A stretch of DNA of 64,000 bases from Xanthomonas sp. Its GTDB lineage: Bacteria > Pseudomonadota > Gammaproteobacteria > Xanthomonadales > Xanthomonadaceae. The notes below the pieces were generated by a model. It was not told the DNA's origin and ran no database searches. It saw nothing but the letters and a program-made list of their open reading frames with translations. Of the stretch, positions 11,813-20,895 are shown piece by piece. Position numbers and translations under genes: made by a program. The stretch's first letter is position 1. Every line of letters starts with the position of its first letter. The stretch is taken from assembly GCA_018262705.1 (NCBI GenBank), contig JADFDQ010000004.1, positions 1 through 64,000 on the forward strand. Reading direction: 5' to 3'.

Positions 11813-13051
11813 TCAAACCCGCTTGAACACCAGTGTGCCGTTGGTGCCGCCGAAACCAAAGCCATTGGACATCACCGCATCGACCTTGGCCTCGCGCGCC
11901 GCGTTCGGCACGTAATCGAGATCGCAGCCTTCGCCGGGCTGTTCGAGGTTGATGGTCGGCGGGATGATCCCGGTTTCCAGCGCCCGGATCGAATAGATCG
12001 CCTCGACCCCGCCGGCCGCGCCGAGCAGGTGTCCGGTCATCGACTTGGTCGAGCTGACCATGAGCCGATCCGCGTGCGCGCCGAAGGCGCGGCGGATGGC
12101 GCGGGTTTCGGCCAGATCGCCCAGCGGCGTGCTGGTGCCGTGCGCGTTGAGGTAGCCGATGTCCTCGGGATTCATGCCGGCATCGCGCAGCGCCGCGACC
12201 ATGCAGCGCGCCGGACCTTCGCCGTTTTCGCTGGGCGCGGTCATGTGGAAGGCGTCCGAAGACGCACCGAAGCCGACCAGCTCGCAGTGGATGTGGGCGC
12301 CGCGCGCCTTGGCGTGCTCGTATTCCTCGAGCACCAGTACGCCAGCGCCATCGCCCAGCACGAAGCCATCGCGCTGCGCATCCCACGGCCGCGAGGCGCG
12401 GGTCGGATCGTCATTGCGCGTGCTCATCGCCTTCATTGCGCAGAAGCCGCCCATCGCGGTCGGCGAACTGCCGCGCTCGGCGCCGCCGGCGAACATCGCG
12501 TCGGCATCGCCGCACTGGATCATCCGCATCGCCATGCCGATCGAATGGTTGGCGGAGGCGCAGGCGGACACGACGGAAAACGTCGGCCCCTTCAGCCCCA
12601 GGTGCAGCGAAAGCTGGCCTGGCAACATGTTGATGATGGTGGAAGGAATGTAGAACGGACTGATCTTACGCACCCCGCCCTCGTGCAACTTGATGGCAGT
12701 TTCCTCGATTCCCCAAATGCCGCCGATGCCGGCGCCGATCAGCGCGCCGATGCGCTCGGCGTTGGCCTCGGTCACGTCCAGCCCGGCCTCGTCTCTGGCC
12801 ATCATTGCTGCGGCGATGCCGTAGTGGATGAAGTGATCCATCTTCTTCGCGTCTTTCGGACTCACCCAGCGGGTGACGTCGAAATCGCGCACTTCGCCGG
12901 CGATCCGGGTCGGATAGGAGGATGCGTCGAACCCGGCCACCGGATGGATGCCGGAACGTCCGTGAACGATGGCATCCCAGTTGCTGGCCAGATCATTGCC
13001 CAGCGGGGAAACGATCCCCATGCCGGTGACCACGACGCGCCGTCCGTTCAT
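11813..13051 (-). CDS. fabF: 3-oxoacyl-ACP synthase II
   Basis: FabF (412 aa) condenses malonyl-ACP with acyl-ACP during chain elongation. The catalytic residues are Cys164 in SACASA, His304 in NAHGTSTPLGD and His341 in TGHLLGAAG, with the C-terminal NGFGFGGTNG motif. I use the ATG at 13051, which has AGGA 8 nt upstream; the GTG two codons earlier is an alternative. It follows acpP after about 165 nt that contain a GC hairpin. Confidence 0.96.
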   Translation of the reverse strand: MNGRRVVVTGMGIVSPLGNDLASNWDAIVHGRSGIHPVAGFDASSYPTRIAGEVRDFDVTRWVSPKDAKKMDHFIHYGIAAAMMARDEAGLDVTEANAERIGALIGAGIGGIWGIEETAIKLHEGGVRKISPFYIPSTIINMLPGQLSLHLGLKGPTFSVVSACASANHSIGMAMRMIQCGDADAMFAGGAERGSSPTAMGGFCAMKAMSTRNDDPTRASRPWDAQRDGFVLGDGAGVLVLEEYEHAKARGAHIHCELVGFGASSDAFHMTAPSENGEGPARCMVAALRDAGMNPEDIGYLNAHGTSTPLGDLAETRAIRRAFGAHADRLMVSSTKSMTGHLLGAAGGVEAIYSIRALETGIIPPTINLEQPGEGCDLDYVPNAAREAKVDAVMSNGFGFGGTNGTLVFKRV

Positions 13052-13108
13052 CCTCACTGTCCTCGCTTCATTTCATTCGGCCGATGATGCCCACAGCACA
13101 AACGCCGA

Positions 13109-13126
13109 GGGCCGCACGCGCGGCCC
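13109..13126 (-). terminator. GC-rich hairpin between acpP and fabF
   Basis: A perfect 7-bp stem GGGCCGC/GCGGCCC with a 4-nt loop lies after acpP. On the minus strand it is followed only by a short GTTT, so it is more likely an attenuator or mRNA-stabilising stem that sets the high acpP level than a full terminator. Confidence 0.5.
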
Positions 13127-13216
13127 CTGGGAACGTGCCGGCTTGGACCGGCCGATCGCTGCGATCGCACGCCACTTCGACGTCAAGGAACGTCACGCGC
13201 AACCGCAACCCGCAGC

Positions 13217-13456
13217 TCACGCCTTGACGTGGGCCTTGATGTAATCGATCGCCTGCTGCACCGAGGTGATCTTCTCGGCGTCCTCGTCCGGGATCTCGCA
13301 CTCGAATTCTTCTTCCAGCGCCATCACCAGTTCCACGGTGTCCAGCGAATCCGCGCCCAGATCGTCGACGAACGACGCGCTGTTGGTCACTTCTTCTTCC
13401 TTGACACCCAGCTGTTCAATGACAATTTTCTTGACGCGCTCTTCGATATTGCTCAT
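13217..13456 (-). CDS. acpP: Acyl carrier protein
   Basis: This 79-aa acidic protein carries growing acyl chains on 4'-phosphopantetheine attached to Ser37 in the [12 protein letters not shown] motif. Start and length match E. coli AcpP. It sits between fabG and fabF as usual. Confidence 0.98.
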   Translation of the reverse strand: MSNIEERVKKIVIEQLGVKEEEVTNSASFVDDLGADSLDTVELVMALEEEFECEIPDEDAEKITSVQQAIDYIKAHVKA

Positions 13457-13553
13457 GTGGCCTGCTCCTCCCGGAAATCGGGTCGATCGGTGGGTAAGTG
13501 TAAGGGAAAACCGGGCGGTTCTGGCCTTCCGGCCCATCCCGCCGCGAATGGAA

Positions 13554-14297
13554 CTACGGCATGTACATGCCGCCGTTGACGTGCAGGGTCTCGCCGGTGA
13601 TGTAGGTGGCGTCCGGGCCGGCAAGGAAGGCCACCGCGCGGGCGATGTCGGCGGGTTCGCCAAGGCGTCCCAGCGCGATCTGTCCAAGCATCGCGGCCTT
13701 CGCGGTTTCCGGCAGGCCGGCGGTCATGTCGGTGTCGATGAAGCCGGGCGCAACCACGTTGACGGTGATGCCGCGCGAGCCGATTTCTTTCGCCAGCGAT
13801 TTGCTGAAGGCGATGATCCCGGCCTTGGCCGCGGCGTAGTTGGCCTGCCCGGCGTTGCCGGTGACGCCGATTACCGAGGCGATGTTGACGATCCGCCCGC
13901 GGCGCGCCTTCATCATCCCGCGCAGCACCGCCTTGCTGGCGCGGAACACGCTGGTGAGGTTGGTGTCGAGGATCGCCTGCCAGTCTTCGTCCTTCATCCG
14001 CATCAGCAGGCTGTCGCGGGTGATGCCGGCGTTGTTGACGAGGATGGTCACCCCGCCGAACGCGCCGGCCAGCGCGTCGATCAAGGCATCGATCGCGCCG
14101 GGTTCGTTGACGTCGAGACGACGCCCGTGGCCACCGCGCTCGGCCAGTCGCGCCGTGATCGCCTGTGCGCCCGCCTCCGAAGTGGCGGTGCCGATCACGG
14201 TCGCACCGCGCGCCGCCAGCTCGTCGGCAATCGCCGCGCCGATACCGCGCGAGGCGCCGGTGACCAGCGCGATTTCGCCTTTCAGATTTTCAGTCAT
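13554..14297 (-). CDS. fabG: 3-oxoacyl-ACP reductase
   Basis: FabG (247 aa) is the NADPH-dependent short-chain reductase of fatty acid synthesis. It has the TGASRGIG cofactor loop, NNAG, and the Ser141-Tyr154-Lys158 triad in the [21 protein letters not shown] region, and ends in the usual GGMYMP tail. It lies about 100 nt downstream of fabD. Confidence 0.97.
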   Translation of the reverse strand: MTENLKGEIALVTGASRGIGAAIADELAARGATVIGTATSEAGAQAITARLAERGGHGRRLDVNEPGAIDALIDALAGAFGGVTILVNNAGITRDSLLMRMKDEDWQAILDTNLTSVFRASKAVLRGMMKARRGRIVNIASVIGVTGNAGQANYAAAKAGIIAFSKSLAKEIGSRGITVNVVAPGFIDTDMTAGLPETAKAAMLGQIALGRLGEPADIARAVAFLAGPDATYITGETLHVNGGMYMP

Positions 14298-14402
14298 GGC
14301 TGTCTCCGGGAATTTTTTGGGCGCAGATCACGCGAAATTGCGGATAGCGCACTCGATCAAGCAGAGTAACCCGCAAGTATCGGCTTCGATCCGCGTCAAG
14401 AA

Positions 14403-15377
14403 TTATTTCCAGTTCTCCAGCGCGCTCGCGAAGTCTTCCGGCATGCCCAGCGCACGCCCGTCGAGGCTCTTGTCGATGCGCTTGCCCAGCCCGGTCAGGG
14501 TCTTGCCCGGCCCGCATTCGCCGATCCGGGTCACGCCGCGCGCGGCCAGCGCCTGCACGCAGCCGGTCCACTGCACCGGCAGATACAGTTGGCGCACCAG
14601 CGCGTCGCGAATCGCCTCGATGCTTTCGTGCACGGCGGCATCCACGTTCTGGATCACCGGAATTCCAGGCTGCGACCACGCCATTCCTGCCATCGTCCCG
14701 GCCAGGCGATTGGCCGCCTCGCGCATCAGCGGAGTGTGCGAGGGCACGCTGACCGCCAGCTTGACCGCCTTGCGCACGCCATTTTCCGCAAGCAGCGCCA
14801 GCGCGCGGTCCACCGCCGCGGCATCGCCGCCAATCACGATCTGCCCCGGCGAATTGTAGTTGGCCGGCACCACCACCTGCACGCCCGAGGCTTCTGCGCA
14901 CACCGTCTCGACCAGCGCGTCTTCGGCGCCCAGCACCGCCGCCATCGCGCCAGTGCCTTCCGGCGCCGCCACCTGCATCAATTGCCCGCGGATACGCACC
15001 AGATGGGCGCCATCGACCAGCGACAGCGCGCCGGCCGCGACCAGCGCGGTGTATTCGCCGAGGCTGTGCCCCGCCAGCAATGCCGGCTGCGGACCGCCCT
15101 GAGCCTGCCACAGCCGCCACACCGCAATCCCCGCGGCCAGCAGCGCCGGCTGGGTGTATTCGGTGCGCCCCAGCATTTCTTCGGGGCCGGATTGCGACAG
15201 CGCCCACAGATCGACGCCGGCGCCTTCCGAGGCTTCCTCGAACGTCGCGCGAACCTGCGGATGCACATCCGACAGTGCGGCCAGCATGCCGATGGATTGC
15301 GAACCCTGACCGGGAAACACCAGCGCCAAGGATTGGGAAGCGACTTGCTCGTTCACGCTTTTCAAGACCCGCTGCAC
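14403..15377 (-). CDS. fabD: Malonyl-CoA:ACP transacylase
   Basis: FabD transfers malonyl groups from CoA to ACP. Motifs are FPGQGSQ, the nucleophile Ser105 in GHSLGEYTA and catalytic His214 in VPSHTPLM. The coordinates use the GTG at 15377 (324 aa). An inner GTG at 15356, opening VNEQVASQSLALVFPG, is equally plausible and gives a more usual N-terminus; neither has a clear ribosome-binding site. Confidence 0.94.
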   Translation of the reverse strand: MQRVLKSVNEQVASQSLALVFPGQGSQSIGMLAALSDVHPQVRATFEEASEGAGVDLWALSQSGPEEMLGRTEYTQPALLAAGIAVWRLWQAQGGPQPALLAGHSLGEYTALVAAGALSLVDGAHLVRIRGQLMQVAAPEGTGAMAAVLGAEDALVETVCAEASGVQVVVPANYNSPGQIVIGGDAAAVDRALALLAENGVRKAVKLAVSVPSHTPLMREAANRLAGTMAGMAWSQPGIPVIQNVDAAVHESIEAIRDALVRQLYLPVQWTGCVQALAARGVTRIGECGPGKTLTGLGKRIDKSLDGRALGMPEDFASALENWK

Positions 15378-15482
15378 GGCATCGCAAGGACGCCCGAAAT
15401 GAACCCGTCATGATACGGACAAACTGCAGCCTGCGTCTGTACCGGCACGTATGGCCGACGTCGACCCGCAGGATCCGCGCAA

Positions 15483-16208
15483 TCAATCGGCAAGCGCGTT
15501 GCGCAGCCCCGACAGCGCGCCGGCGATGCGTCGCGCGCGCGCGCCCAAGCGCCAATTGATGCGCTCGACGATGCGCAGGCGGTCGACGGCTTGCGCCAGC
15601 TCCGCGCGGGTCGTTGCCGGGATCGATTGCAGCAGCGGTCGCATCACGTCCGCGAATTGACTTGAAGGTTCGGCGAAATAGTGCGACACGCCAGCCGCGA
15701 AGATCAGCCAGTCGCGCACCTGCGCCTGCGCCAGGGTCATGCTTTCCAGCGGATCTTCTTCCAGATCGATGAATCCGATCCGGCCATCCTCGGCCACGGT
15801 CAGATTGCGGGCATACGGCTGGCCGATGTAGCCGCCGCGGGCGTGCACCTGTCCCAGCGCGCGCGCCGACCGATCGATGAGCTGTGCCTGCGCGTCGGGG
15901 CCACTTTCGTGCAGCAGCGTCTTCAGCGTCGTGCCGATATCGCCGATCAGCAGCGCGTTCGCGCCCTGCCCGAGCACCTCGGGAACCAGCGCACCGCAGG
16001 CGGCCAGCGCCTCGATGCGGCGTTTTTCGATCGCGCAGGCGCGCTCGCCCCCCCAGTGCGCCGGCGGCCGCAACGAGGGCAGGCTGAGCTTGCGGGCGGC
16101 CAGATCGAGGATCGCCAGCTTCCAGCCGCGGTCGTCCTGCACATAAACCTTGAGCCAGGCCTTGCGGCCCGGCACGTCCATTCGAATGACGAAGTGTTCC
16201 TGTTTCAT
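15483..16208 (-). CDS. Kinase-fold protein of the Kdo-kinase/BUD32-like type with replaced catalytic Asp
   Basis: This 241-aa protein resembles small lipopolysaccharide-kinase-like proteins: an N-terminal lobe with AWLKVY, a hinge-like ALLIGDIG, and a C-lobe with GQPYARNLTV and IGFIDLEED. Alignment by eye to the Kdo kinase at 29221-29964 puts Gln130 where the catalytic Asp173 of HADLNAHN stands, while the metal-binding Asn135 and Asp148 are kept. It may be a pseudokinase or use another residue. The ATG at 16208 starts MKQEHF. It lies between fabH and fabD on the same strand, where E. coli has no gene. Function unknown. Confidence 0.7.
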   Translation of the reverse strand: MKQEHFVIRMDVPGRKAWLKVYVQDDRGWKLAILDLAARKLSLPSLRPPAHWGGERACAIEKRRIEALAACGALVPEVLGQGANALLIGDIGTTLKTLLHESGPDAQAQLIDRSARALGQVHARGGYIGQPYARNLTVAEDGRIGFIDLEEDPLESMTLAQAQVRDWLIFAAGVSHYFAEPSSQFADVMRPLLQSIPATTRAELAQAVDRLRIVERINWRLGARARRIAGALSGLRNALAD

Positions 16209-16265
16209 CTGTCTTGGTAATGCCCTACGCAAAAAGCGCCGGGCAGCGGACGCAGCAGCCTCGCG

Positions 16266-17255
16266 TCAATAGCGCAGCAGCACCGAGCCCCAGGTGAAGC
16301 CGCCGCCGAACGCTTCCAGCAGCAGCAGTTGGCCGCGCTGGACGCGTCCGGAACGCACCGCCTCGTCCAGCGCCAGCGGCACCGAACCCGACGAGGTGTT
16401 GCCGTGGCGGTCGACGGTGACGATCACCCGATCCATCGGCATCGCAAGGCGCTTGGCGGTCGCTTCGATGATGCGCAGATTGGCCTGGTGCGGCACCAGC
16501 CAGTCGAGCGCGCTGCGCTCCAGGCCGTTGAATTCCAGCGCTTCGTCGACCACCGAATCGAGCGCCTTCACCGCATGCTTGAAGACCTCGTTGCCGGTCA
16601 TCAGCACGCGCACGCCGACGTTTTCTTCGCCGGGCTTGAAGCCCACCGACACGCCCACCGGGTTCCACAGCAATTCCTTCTTGCTGCCGTCGGCGTGCAT
16701 ATGGGTGCTGAGGATGCCGGTTTCGGCATCGGCCTTGAGCACCACCGCGCCGGCACCGTCGCCGAACAGCACGCAGGTGCCGCGGTCGTTCCAGTCCAGC
16801 ATCCGGGTCAGGGTTTCCGCGCCGATCACCAGCGCCGTCTTCGCGGCGCCGCTGCGGATAAACTTGTCGGCGATGGTCAGCCCGTAGATGAACCCGGAAC
16901 AGGCCGCATTGACGTCAAAGGCCATGCAGCCGTGGATGCCGAGCTTGTGCTGCACGATGCAGGCGGTCGACGGGAAGATCAGATCCGGCGTGGTGGTGCC
17001 GACGATGATCAGATCGAGTTCGGACGCCTCGGTGTCCGCCGCTTCGAGCGCGCGCAGCGCAGCCTTGAGGGCGAGATCACTGGTGGTTTCGCCTTCACCG
17101 ACGACGTGGCGCTGGCGGATCCCGGTGCGCGACTGGATCCACGCATCGCTGGTATCGACGAGCTTTGCCAAGTCTTCATTGCTCAGCACCTTCTCGGGAA
17201 GGTAGCTGCCGGTTCCGGCGATGCGGGCGTGGATGCGGCTGCCGTTCTGGCTCAT
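16266..17255 (-). CDS. fabH: 3-oxoacyl-ACP synthase III
   Basis: FabH (329 aa) starts fatty acid synthesis by condensing acetyl-CoA with malonyl-ACP. The triad is Cys119 in NAACSGF, His256 in VPHQANLRI and Asn286 in GNTSSGS. It follows rpmF after 173 nt that contain a hairpin; no plsX gene lies between them, unlike E. coli. Confidence 0.97.
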   Translation of the reverse strand: MSQNGSRIHARIAGTGSYLPEKVLSNEDLAKLVDTSDAWIQSRTGIRQRHVVGEGETTSDLALKAALRALEAADTEASELDLIIVGTTTPDLIFPSTACIVQHKLGIHGCMAFDVNAACSGFIYGLTIADKFIRSGAAKTALVIGAETLTRMLDWNDRGTCVLFGDGAGAVVLKADAETGILSTHMHADGSKKELLWNPVGVSVGFKPGEENVGVRVLMTGNEVFKHAVKALDSVVDEALEFNGLERSALDWLVPHQANLRIIEATAKRLAMPMDRVIVTVDRHGNTSSGSVPLALDEAVRSGRVQRGQLLLLEAFGGGFTWGSVLLRY

Positions 17256-17364
17256 GCGCAGAAGATCCCCTGTGGATCGGTACAGGGTAGCGGATCGACC
17301 GCTGGTCTGGCTGGCGCGACGCAGTGCGCGCAGCCGCTCCCGTGCCGTAGTGACGAAAACGCGA

Positions 17365-17390
17365 CCGGCCGCACCGTTTGGCGCGGCCGG
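17365..17390 (-). terminator. Hairpin with short T run between rpmF and fabH
   Basis: A perfect 8-bp stem CCGGCCGC/GCGGCCGG with a 10-nt loop is followed on the minus strand by TCGCGTTTTCG. It could be a partial terminator uncoupling rpmF transcription from the fab genes. Confidence 0.55.
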
Positions 17391-17428
17391 AATTCAGGTG
17401 GAAGATCGAATGGCCCCGAAGACCGGGA

Positions 17429-17623
17429 TCAATCTTCGTCGACAACCTGGGACTTGGGCGCGATCACCTGCTTGCCGCGGTAAAAACCGTCGGCGGTGAC
17501 GTGGTGGCGCAAATGGGTTTCGCCGCTGGTCGGATCGGTGGCGAGCTGCTTGCTCGGCAGCGCGTCGTGCATGCGGCGCATGCCGCGGCGGGAGGGCGAA
17601 ACGCGGGATTTCTGGACAGCCAT
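17429..17623 (-). CDS. rpmF: 50S ribosomal protein bL32
   Basis: This 64-aa basic protein begins [20 protein letters not shown], the signature start of bL32, and ends in a short KSQVVDED tail. The zinc Cys of some L32 proteins are absent, as in E. coli. It follows the DUF177 gene, a conserved pair. Confidence 0.97.
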   Translation of the reverse strand: MAVQKSRVSPSRRGMRRMHDALPSKQLATDPTSGETHLRHHVTADGFYRGKQVIAPKSQVVDED

Positions 17624-17740
17624 GGTGGAACTCCAACGAAAATCGGAACGGTTAGCCTTGGGATTATCGCACAATTACGACGTTTTCCCGGAATTCGTGA
17701 AAAAACCGACACGTTGCCGGTTTGACCACGCCCATTCGGT

Positions 17741-18265
17741 TCAATCCGGGTCTTTTTTCCATCCAGCAAGTGCGGCAAACGCACCCTGTCCGGCGCGTTC
17801 GTCTTCGGCTGGGGCGAAATCGCGATCAACCGCTTCGGTATCCGGCGCCATCGGGATCACCGGCAACGCCAGGATCAATTCGTCCTCGACCAAATCCAGC
17901 GGCCGCAGCATGCCATCGGCCGGCACCAGCAGCGGCTCGCACTCGGCCGGCAGCGCCGCTTCGTCGGACTCCTGGCGCAGCAGGCCAAGCCGTTGTTCGA
18001 TCCGCACCGGATACAGAAACCTGCGCAAACTGCGCTGGCACTGCAGCGGCAACTCCGCTTCGATCTTCAGTTCGGCGAACGGCACCTGCAGCGCATCGAC
18101 GCCGAAATCCAGGGCGAAGCGAACCTCGCCCTCGGTGTCCAGCAGGCTATCGCGCAAGCGTGGCAACGCCGCCAACGCGACGCAGCCGGAAAACCCGCGC
18201 CGCGCTTCGGTCATGCGCCATGCATCCACGATCTCGGGGACGCCGGGGGCGGTTGATTTGGACAT
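17741..18265 (-). CDS. DUF177/YceD family protein
   Basis: This 174-aa acidic protein is the gammaproteobacterial YceD. It shows the CQRSLRRFLYPV segment (one Cys of the family's CQRC-type motif), the LDLVEDELILALPVIP core, and a C-terminal GAFAALAGWK motif (usual PFAxL...). YceD is encoded upstream of rpmF and is linked to 23S rRNA accumulation in plants and bacteria. It is the first gene of the minus-strand block. Confidence 0.9.
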   Translation of the reverse strand: MSKSTAPGVPEIVDAWRMTEARRGFSGCVALAALPRLRDSLLDTEGEVRFALDFGVDALQVPFAELKIEAELPLQCQRSLRRFLYPVRIEQRLGLLRQESDEAALPAECEPLLVPADGMLRPLDLVEDELILALPVIPMAPDTEAVDRDFAPAEDERAGQGAFAALAGWKKDPD

Positions 18266-18378
18266 AGCCCCACGAGTTTATTGAGCGCCGTTTGCGCCGT
18301 CAAACGCGATTTCGCGACATCACCCCGCGCCGGGTAGACCCGTTTGCGAAGCGCTCCGGTCTCGCGCAAACTCGTCGA

Positions 18379-18741
18379 ATGCGCCTGCTTCTGCCCTTGC
18401 TCGCCCTGCTCGTCGTCGCCTTCGGTCTTTGGGCGTTCATGCGGACACGCCGCGTCGGGAAACGCCAGTTGGCGATCCGCCGTCTGCTGGATGCGGCCGA
18501 CGCGCTCGAAATCCAGCTGCGAGCCGCACGCAGCGAGATCGAAGCCGTCGCCGGCGACCACGAAAATCCGGTGCGCCAAGCGATGCAGGATCTGCTGCGC
18601 CAGCGGCTGTGGCTGAAGGAAAACGCGGAAACCGCAAGCCTCAAGCAACTCGACGGCGTACGCCAATCGTTGGACGCCGCGCGCACGCGCATCGAAGCGC
18701 AGCTGCAGCAGATCGACGCCGCCCGCAGCGCAACGCAATGA
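18379..18741 (+). CDS. Small membrane-anchored coiled-coil protein, unknown function
   Basis: This 120-aa protein has one N-terminal transmembrane helix (LLLPLLALLVVAFGLWAF) followed by basic residues and a long charged helix rich in Ala, Leu and Gln that should form a coiled coil. No family is recognised. Its stop overlaps the maf start as ATGA, so the two are co-translated. The frame can be extended upstream to 18292 but the hydrophobic helix supports the ATG at 18379. Confidence 0.75.
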   Translation: MRLLLPLLALLVVAFGLWAFMRTRRVGKRQLAIRRLLDAADALEIQLRAARSEIEAVAGDHENPVRQAMQDLLRQRLWLKENAETASLKQLDGVRQSLDAARTRIEAQLQQIDAARSATQ

Positions 18742-19316
18742 GCGCATTGGTTCTGGCCTCCACCTCGCGCTACCGGCGAGAACTGCTGTCACGGCTGGGA
18801 CTGCCGTTTTCGGTGCTGAGCCCCGAGGTGGACGAAACCGCGCTGCCCGGCGAAACGCCGCGTGCGCTAGCGATCCGGCTGGCGCGGTCCAAGGCGCAGG
18901 CGGTGGCTGCGCGTCTCGACGGCGGCGGCTGGGCGCTGGGCTCGGACCAGGTTGCGGAAGCGGCAGGAGGCGCACTGGGCAAGCCCGGCAACCGCAAAAC
19001 CGCCATTGCCCAGCTGCGCGCAATGTCGGGCCAGGTCGTGCGTTTTTATACCGCGATCAACCTGACCCACCGCGATGGACGCCGATTTTCCGTCATCGAC
19101 CTGACCAAGGTGCGCGTGCGCACGCTGTCGAAGGCCGAGATCGAACGCTATGTCGATGCCGAACAGCCGTTCGACTGCGCAGGAAGCTTCAAATCGGAAG
19201 GCCTCGGCATCGCCCTGTTCGATTCCATCGAAAGCCGCGACCCGACCGCGCTGATCGGCCTGCCCTTGATCGCGACCGCACGGCTGCTGCGCAAGGCCGG
19301 CTTCCGCCTGCCTTGA
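18738..19316 (+). CDS. Maf/YceF nucleoside triphosphate pyrophosphatase (probably m7GTP type)
   Basis: This 192-aa protein hydrolyses non-canonical NTPs. It begins LVLASTSRYRRELLSRLG (Maf signature S-x-R-R/K-x-x-L), has the catalytic Asp in LGSDQV, and ends DPTALIGLPL. GSDQV rather than a GADTV-type motif and the position facing DUF177-rpmF match E. coli YceF, the 7-methyl-GTP pyrophosphatase. The start is fixed by the ATGA overlap with the upstream gene. Confidence 0.9.
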   Translation: MSALVLASTSRYRRELLSRLGLPFSVLSPEVDETALPGETPRALAIRLARSKAQAVAARLDGGGWALGSDQVAEAAGGALGKPGNRKTAIAQLRAMSGQVVRFYTAINLTHRDGRRFSVIDLTKVRVRTLSKAEIERYVDAEQPFDCAGSFKSEGLGIALFDSIESRDPTALIGLPLIATARLLRKAGFRLP

Positions 19317-19325
19317 GCGTTTTCG

Positions 19326-20858
19326 TCAAGGCTTCACGCAGCGCGCCTGCGGCGCCACGCGGGTGATTTCGTAGAGCAGGAAATATTTGGCGCCGCCGTC
19401 CACGCCAAGCCGCTGCGCCGGCGGCAGCGGACCGAGCTGCTCGCACAGCCGCTGCAGATAGCTGGCGGCGTCGGGAAAGCCGGCGTGCGAGGGACTGACG
19501 ACCAGCAGCAGTGGCGCAGCGTCCGCCGGCATCCGGCCGTCGAACAGGATGCCCCACAGCGCCAGCTGCGGCGCGCGCCCGTGCTTGCGGTTGAGCGGAT
19601 GGTCGAGCACGAGGATGCCGGCATCGCCGCGTGCAAAGCCCAGCTCGGCGCCGATCTTGAAATCGCCGGCAAGAATCCGCGTTCCCGGCGGCATCCGCGT
19701 CAGACGCGCATCGACCGCATCCGCCAGCGCATTCCAGCCGGCGAAATTCGCGGGATATTGATCGAAGCCCGCTGCCCGCATTCTTGCCGATGACGACGCC
19801 GCGATGAGGAAGTAGCCCAGCGCGGCCACCAGCCCCAGCGCGGCCGTCGTCCAGACCGCGATTCGCCAAGCGCGCGCCCAGTGCGCAAGCACGGCAGGCA
19901 CCAGCGGCAGCAGCGCGACGAAGCCGGGCAGCGTCCAGTGAAAACTCACCCGACGACGATCCGCGAAGAATCCCAGCGCCAGAAATCCCAGCACCAGCAG
20001 CACCCCGCACAGCGCCAGCCAGCGCGATTGCGGCCGCACATCGCGCAGTCCACGCCAGCCCGCGACCATCAGCGCCGCCAGCAGCAGCGGCGTGGCCGGC
20101 AGCAGCTGCATCAATCCAAGCGCGATACCGTGGATCCCGAACGCCCACGGATGGCGCTCGATCAGCTGAAAGCGCAGCCCGGCATCGGCGTTGTCGAGAT
20201 TCCACAGCAGCAGCGGCAGCCAGGCCAGCGCGCCCAGCGCAATTGCCAGCCACAGCGCGGGTTTTCGCAACGCGGCGCGGCCGTCGCCCAGGGCCAGCAG
20301 CGCGACCAGCCCAACCACGATCACCGCCGCAAAGCGGTAATGGGTCAGTCCGCCGATCGCCAACCCCAGCGCCAGCTCCGCCGCCGCCAGCGCGTCCACC
20401 CGGCGCAGCGTGCGCAGCCCGGCATCCAGGCACAGCAGGCTGGCCAGCAGCAGCGGCACGTCCGGCAGCGCCAGCACGCCGAGCGTGCCCGCCAGCGGCA
20501 GCAGCAGGATCAGCAGCCCGGCCTGCCAGCCCGTCTTTGCATCGAACTCCCGCGCGGCCATCCGCGCCAACAGCCACGGCAGCAGCGCGCCCAACAGCAG
20601 AAACGGCAGCCGCAGCGCCAGCACGCCGTTGCCACCCAGCGCCACGCCCAGCCGCGCCAGCCACGCGGTCAGCCCCGGCAGATCCGAATAGGCCAGCGCC
20701 AGGTGCTGGCCTTCCTGCCAATAAAACGCTTCGTCGACGAACAGCGGCAGCCGCGCGGCGATCATGAACTTCACGACGCACAGCAGCGCCCAGGTCGCGA
20801 TGAACGCGACCTTCGCATGCTGCGCAGAACCGCTGTCGACCCGGTTTTCCAGCGACAT
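19326..20858 (-). CDS. GT39/ArnT-like membrane glycosyltransferase
   Basis: This 510-aa multi-spanning protein starts with a transmembrane helix followed by the periplasmic FVDEAFYWQEGQHLA motif, the acidic site of polyprenyl-phosphate-dependent mannosyl/aminoarabinose transferases. About a dozen hydrophobic helices follow, then a soluble periplasmic domain with DHPLNRKHGRAPQLALW. It probably transfers a sugar from a lipid carrier to a cell-envelope acceptor; donor and acceptor are unknown. The ATG at 20858 is 37 nt from the divergent moxR start, so promoters must overlap. Confidence 0.85.
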   Translation of the reverse strand: MSLENRVDSGSAQHAKVAFIATWALLCVVKFMIAARLPLFVDEAFYWQEGQHLALAYSDLPGLTAWLARLGVALGGNGVLALRLPFLLLGALLPWLLARMAAREFDAKTGWQAGLLILLLPLAGTLGVLALPDVPLLLASLLCLDAGLRTLRRVDALAAAELALGLAIGGLTHYRFAAVIVVGLVALLALGDGRAALRKPALWLAIALGALAWLPLLLWNLDNADAGLRFQLIERHPWAFGIHGIALGLMQLLPATPLLLAALMVAGWRGLRDVRPQSRWLALCGVLLVLGFLALGFFADRRRVSFHWTLPGFVALLPLVPAVLAHWARAWRIAVWTTAALGLVAALGYFLIAASSSARMRAAGFDQYPANFAGWNALADAVDARLTRMPPGTRILAGDFKIGAELGFARGDAGILVLDHPLNRKHGRAPQLALWGILFDGRMPADAAPLLLVVSPSHAGFPDAASYLQRLCEQLGPLPPAQRLGVDGGAKYFLLYEITRVAPQARCVKP

Positions 20859-20895
20859 CGCTACACTCGACCTTTTCCGAAAACGATCCAGACCC

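Noticed and set aside
12969-13244. Plus-strand frames in the fabF-acpP gap
   Set aside because: They are short, rich in Arg and His, and overlap genes on the other strand; the gap holds only a hairpin.
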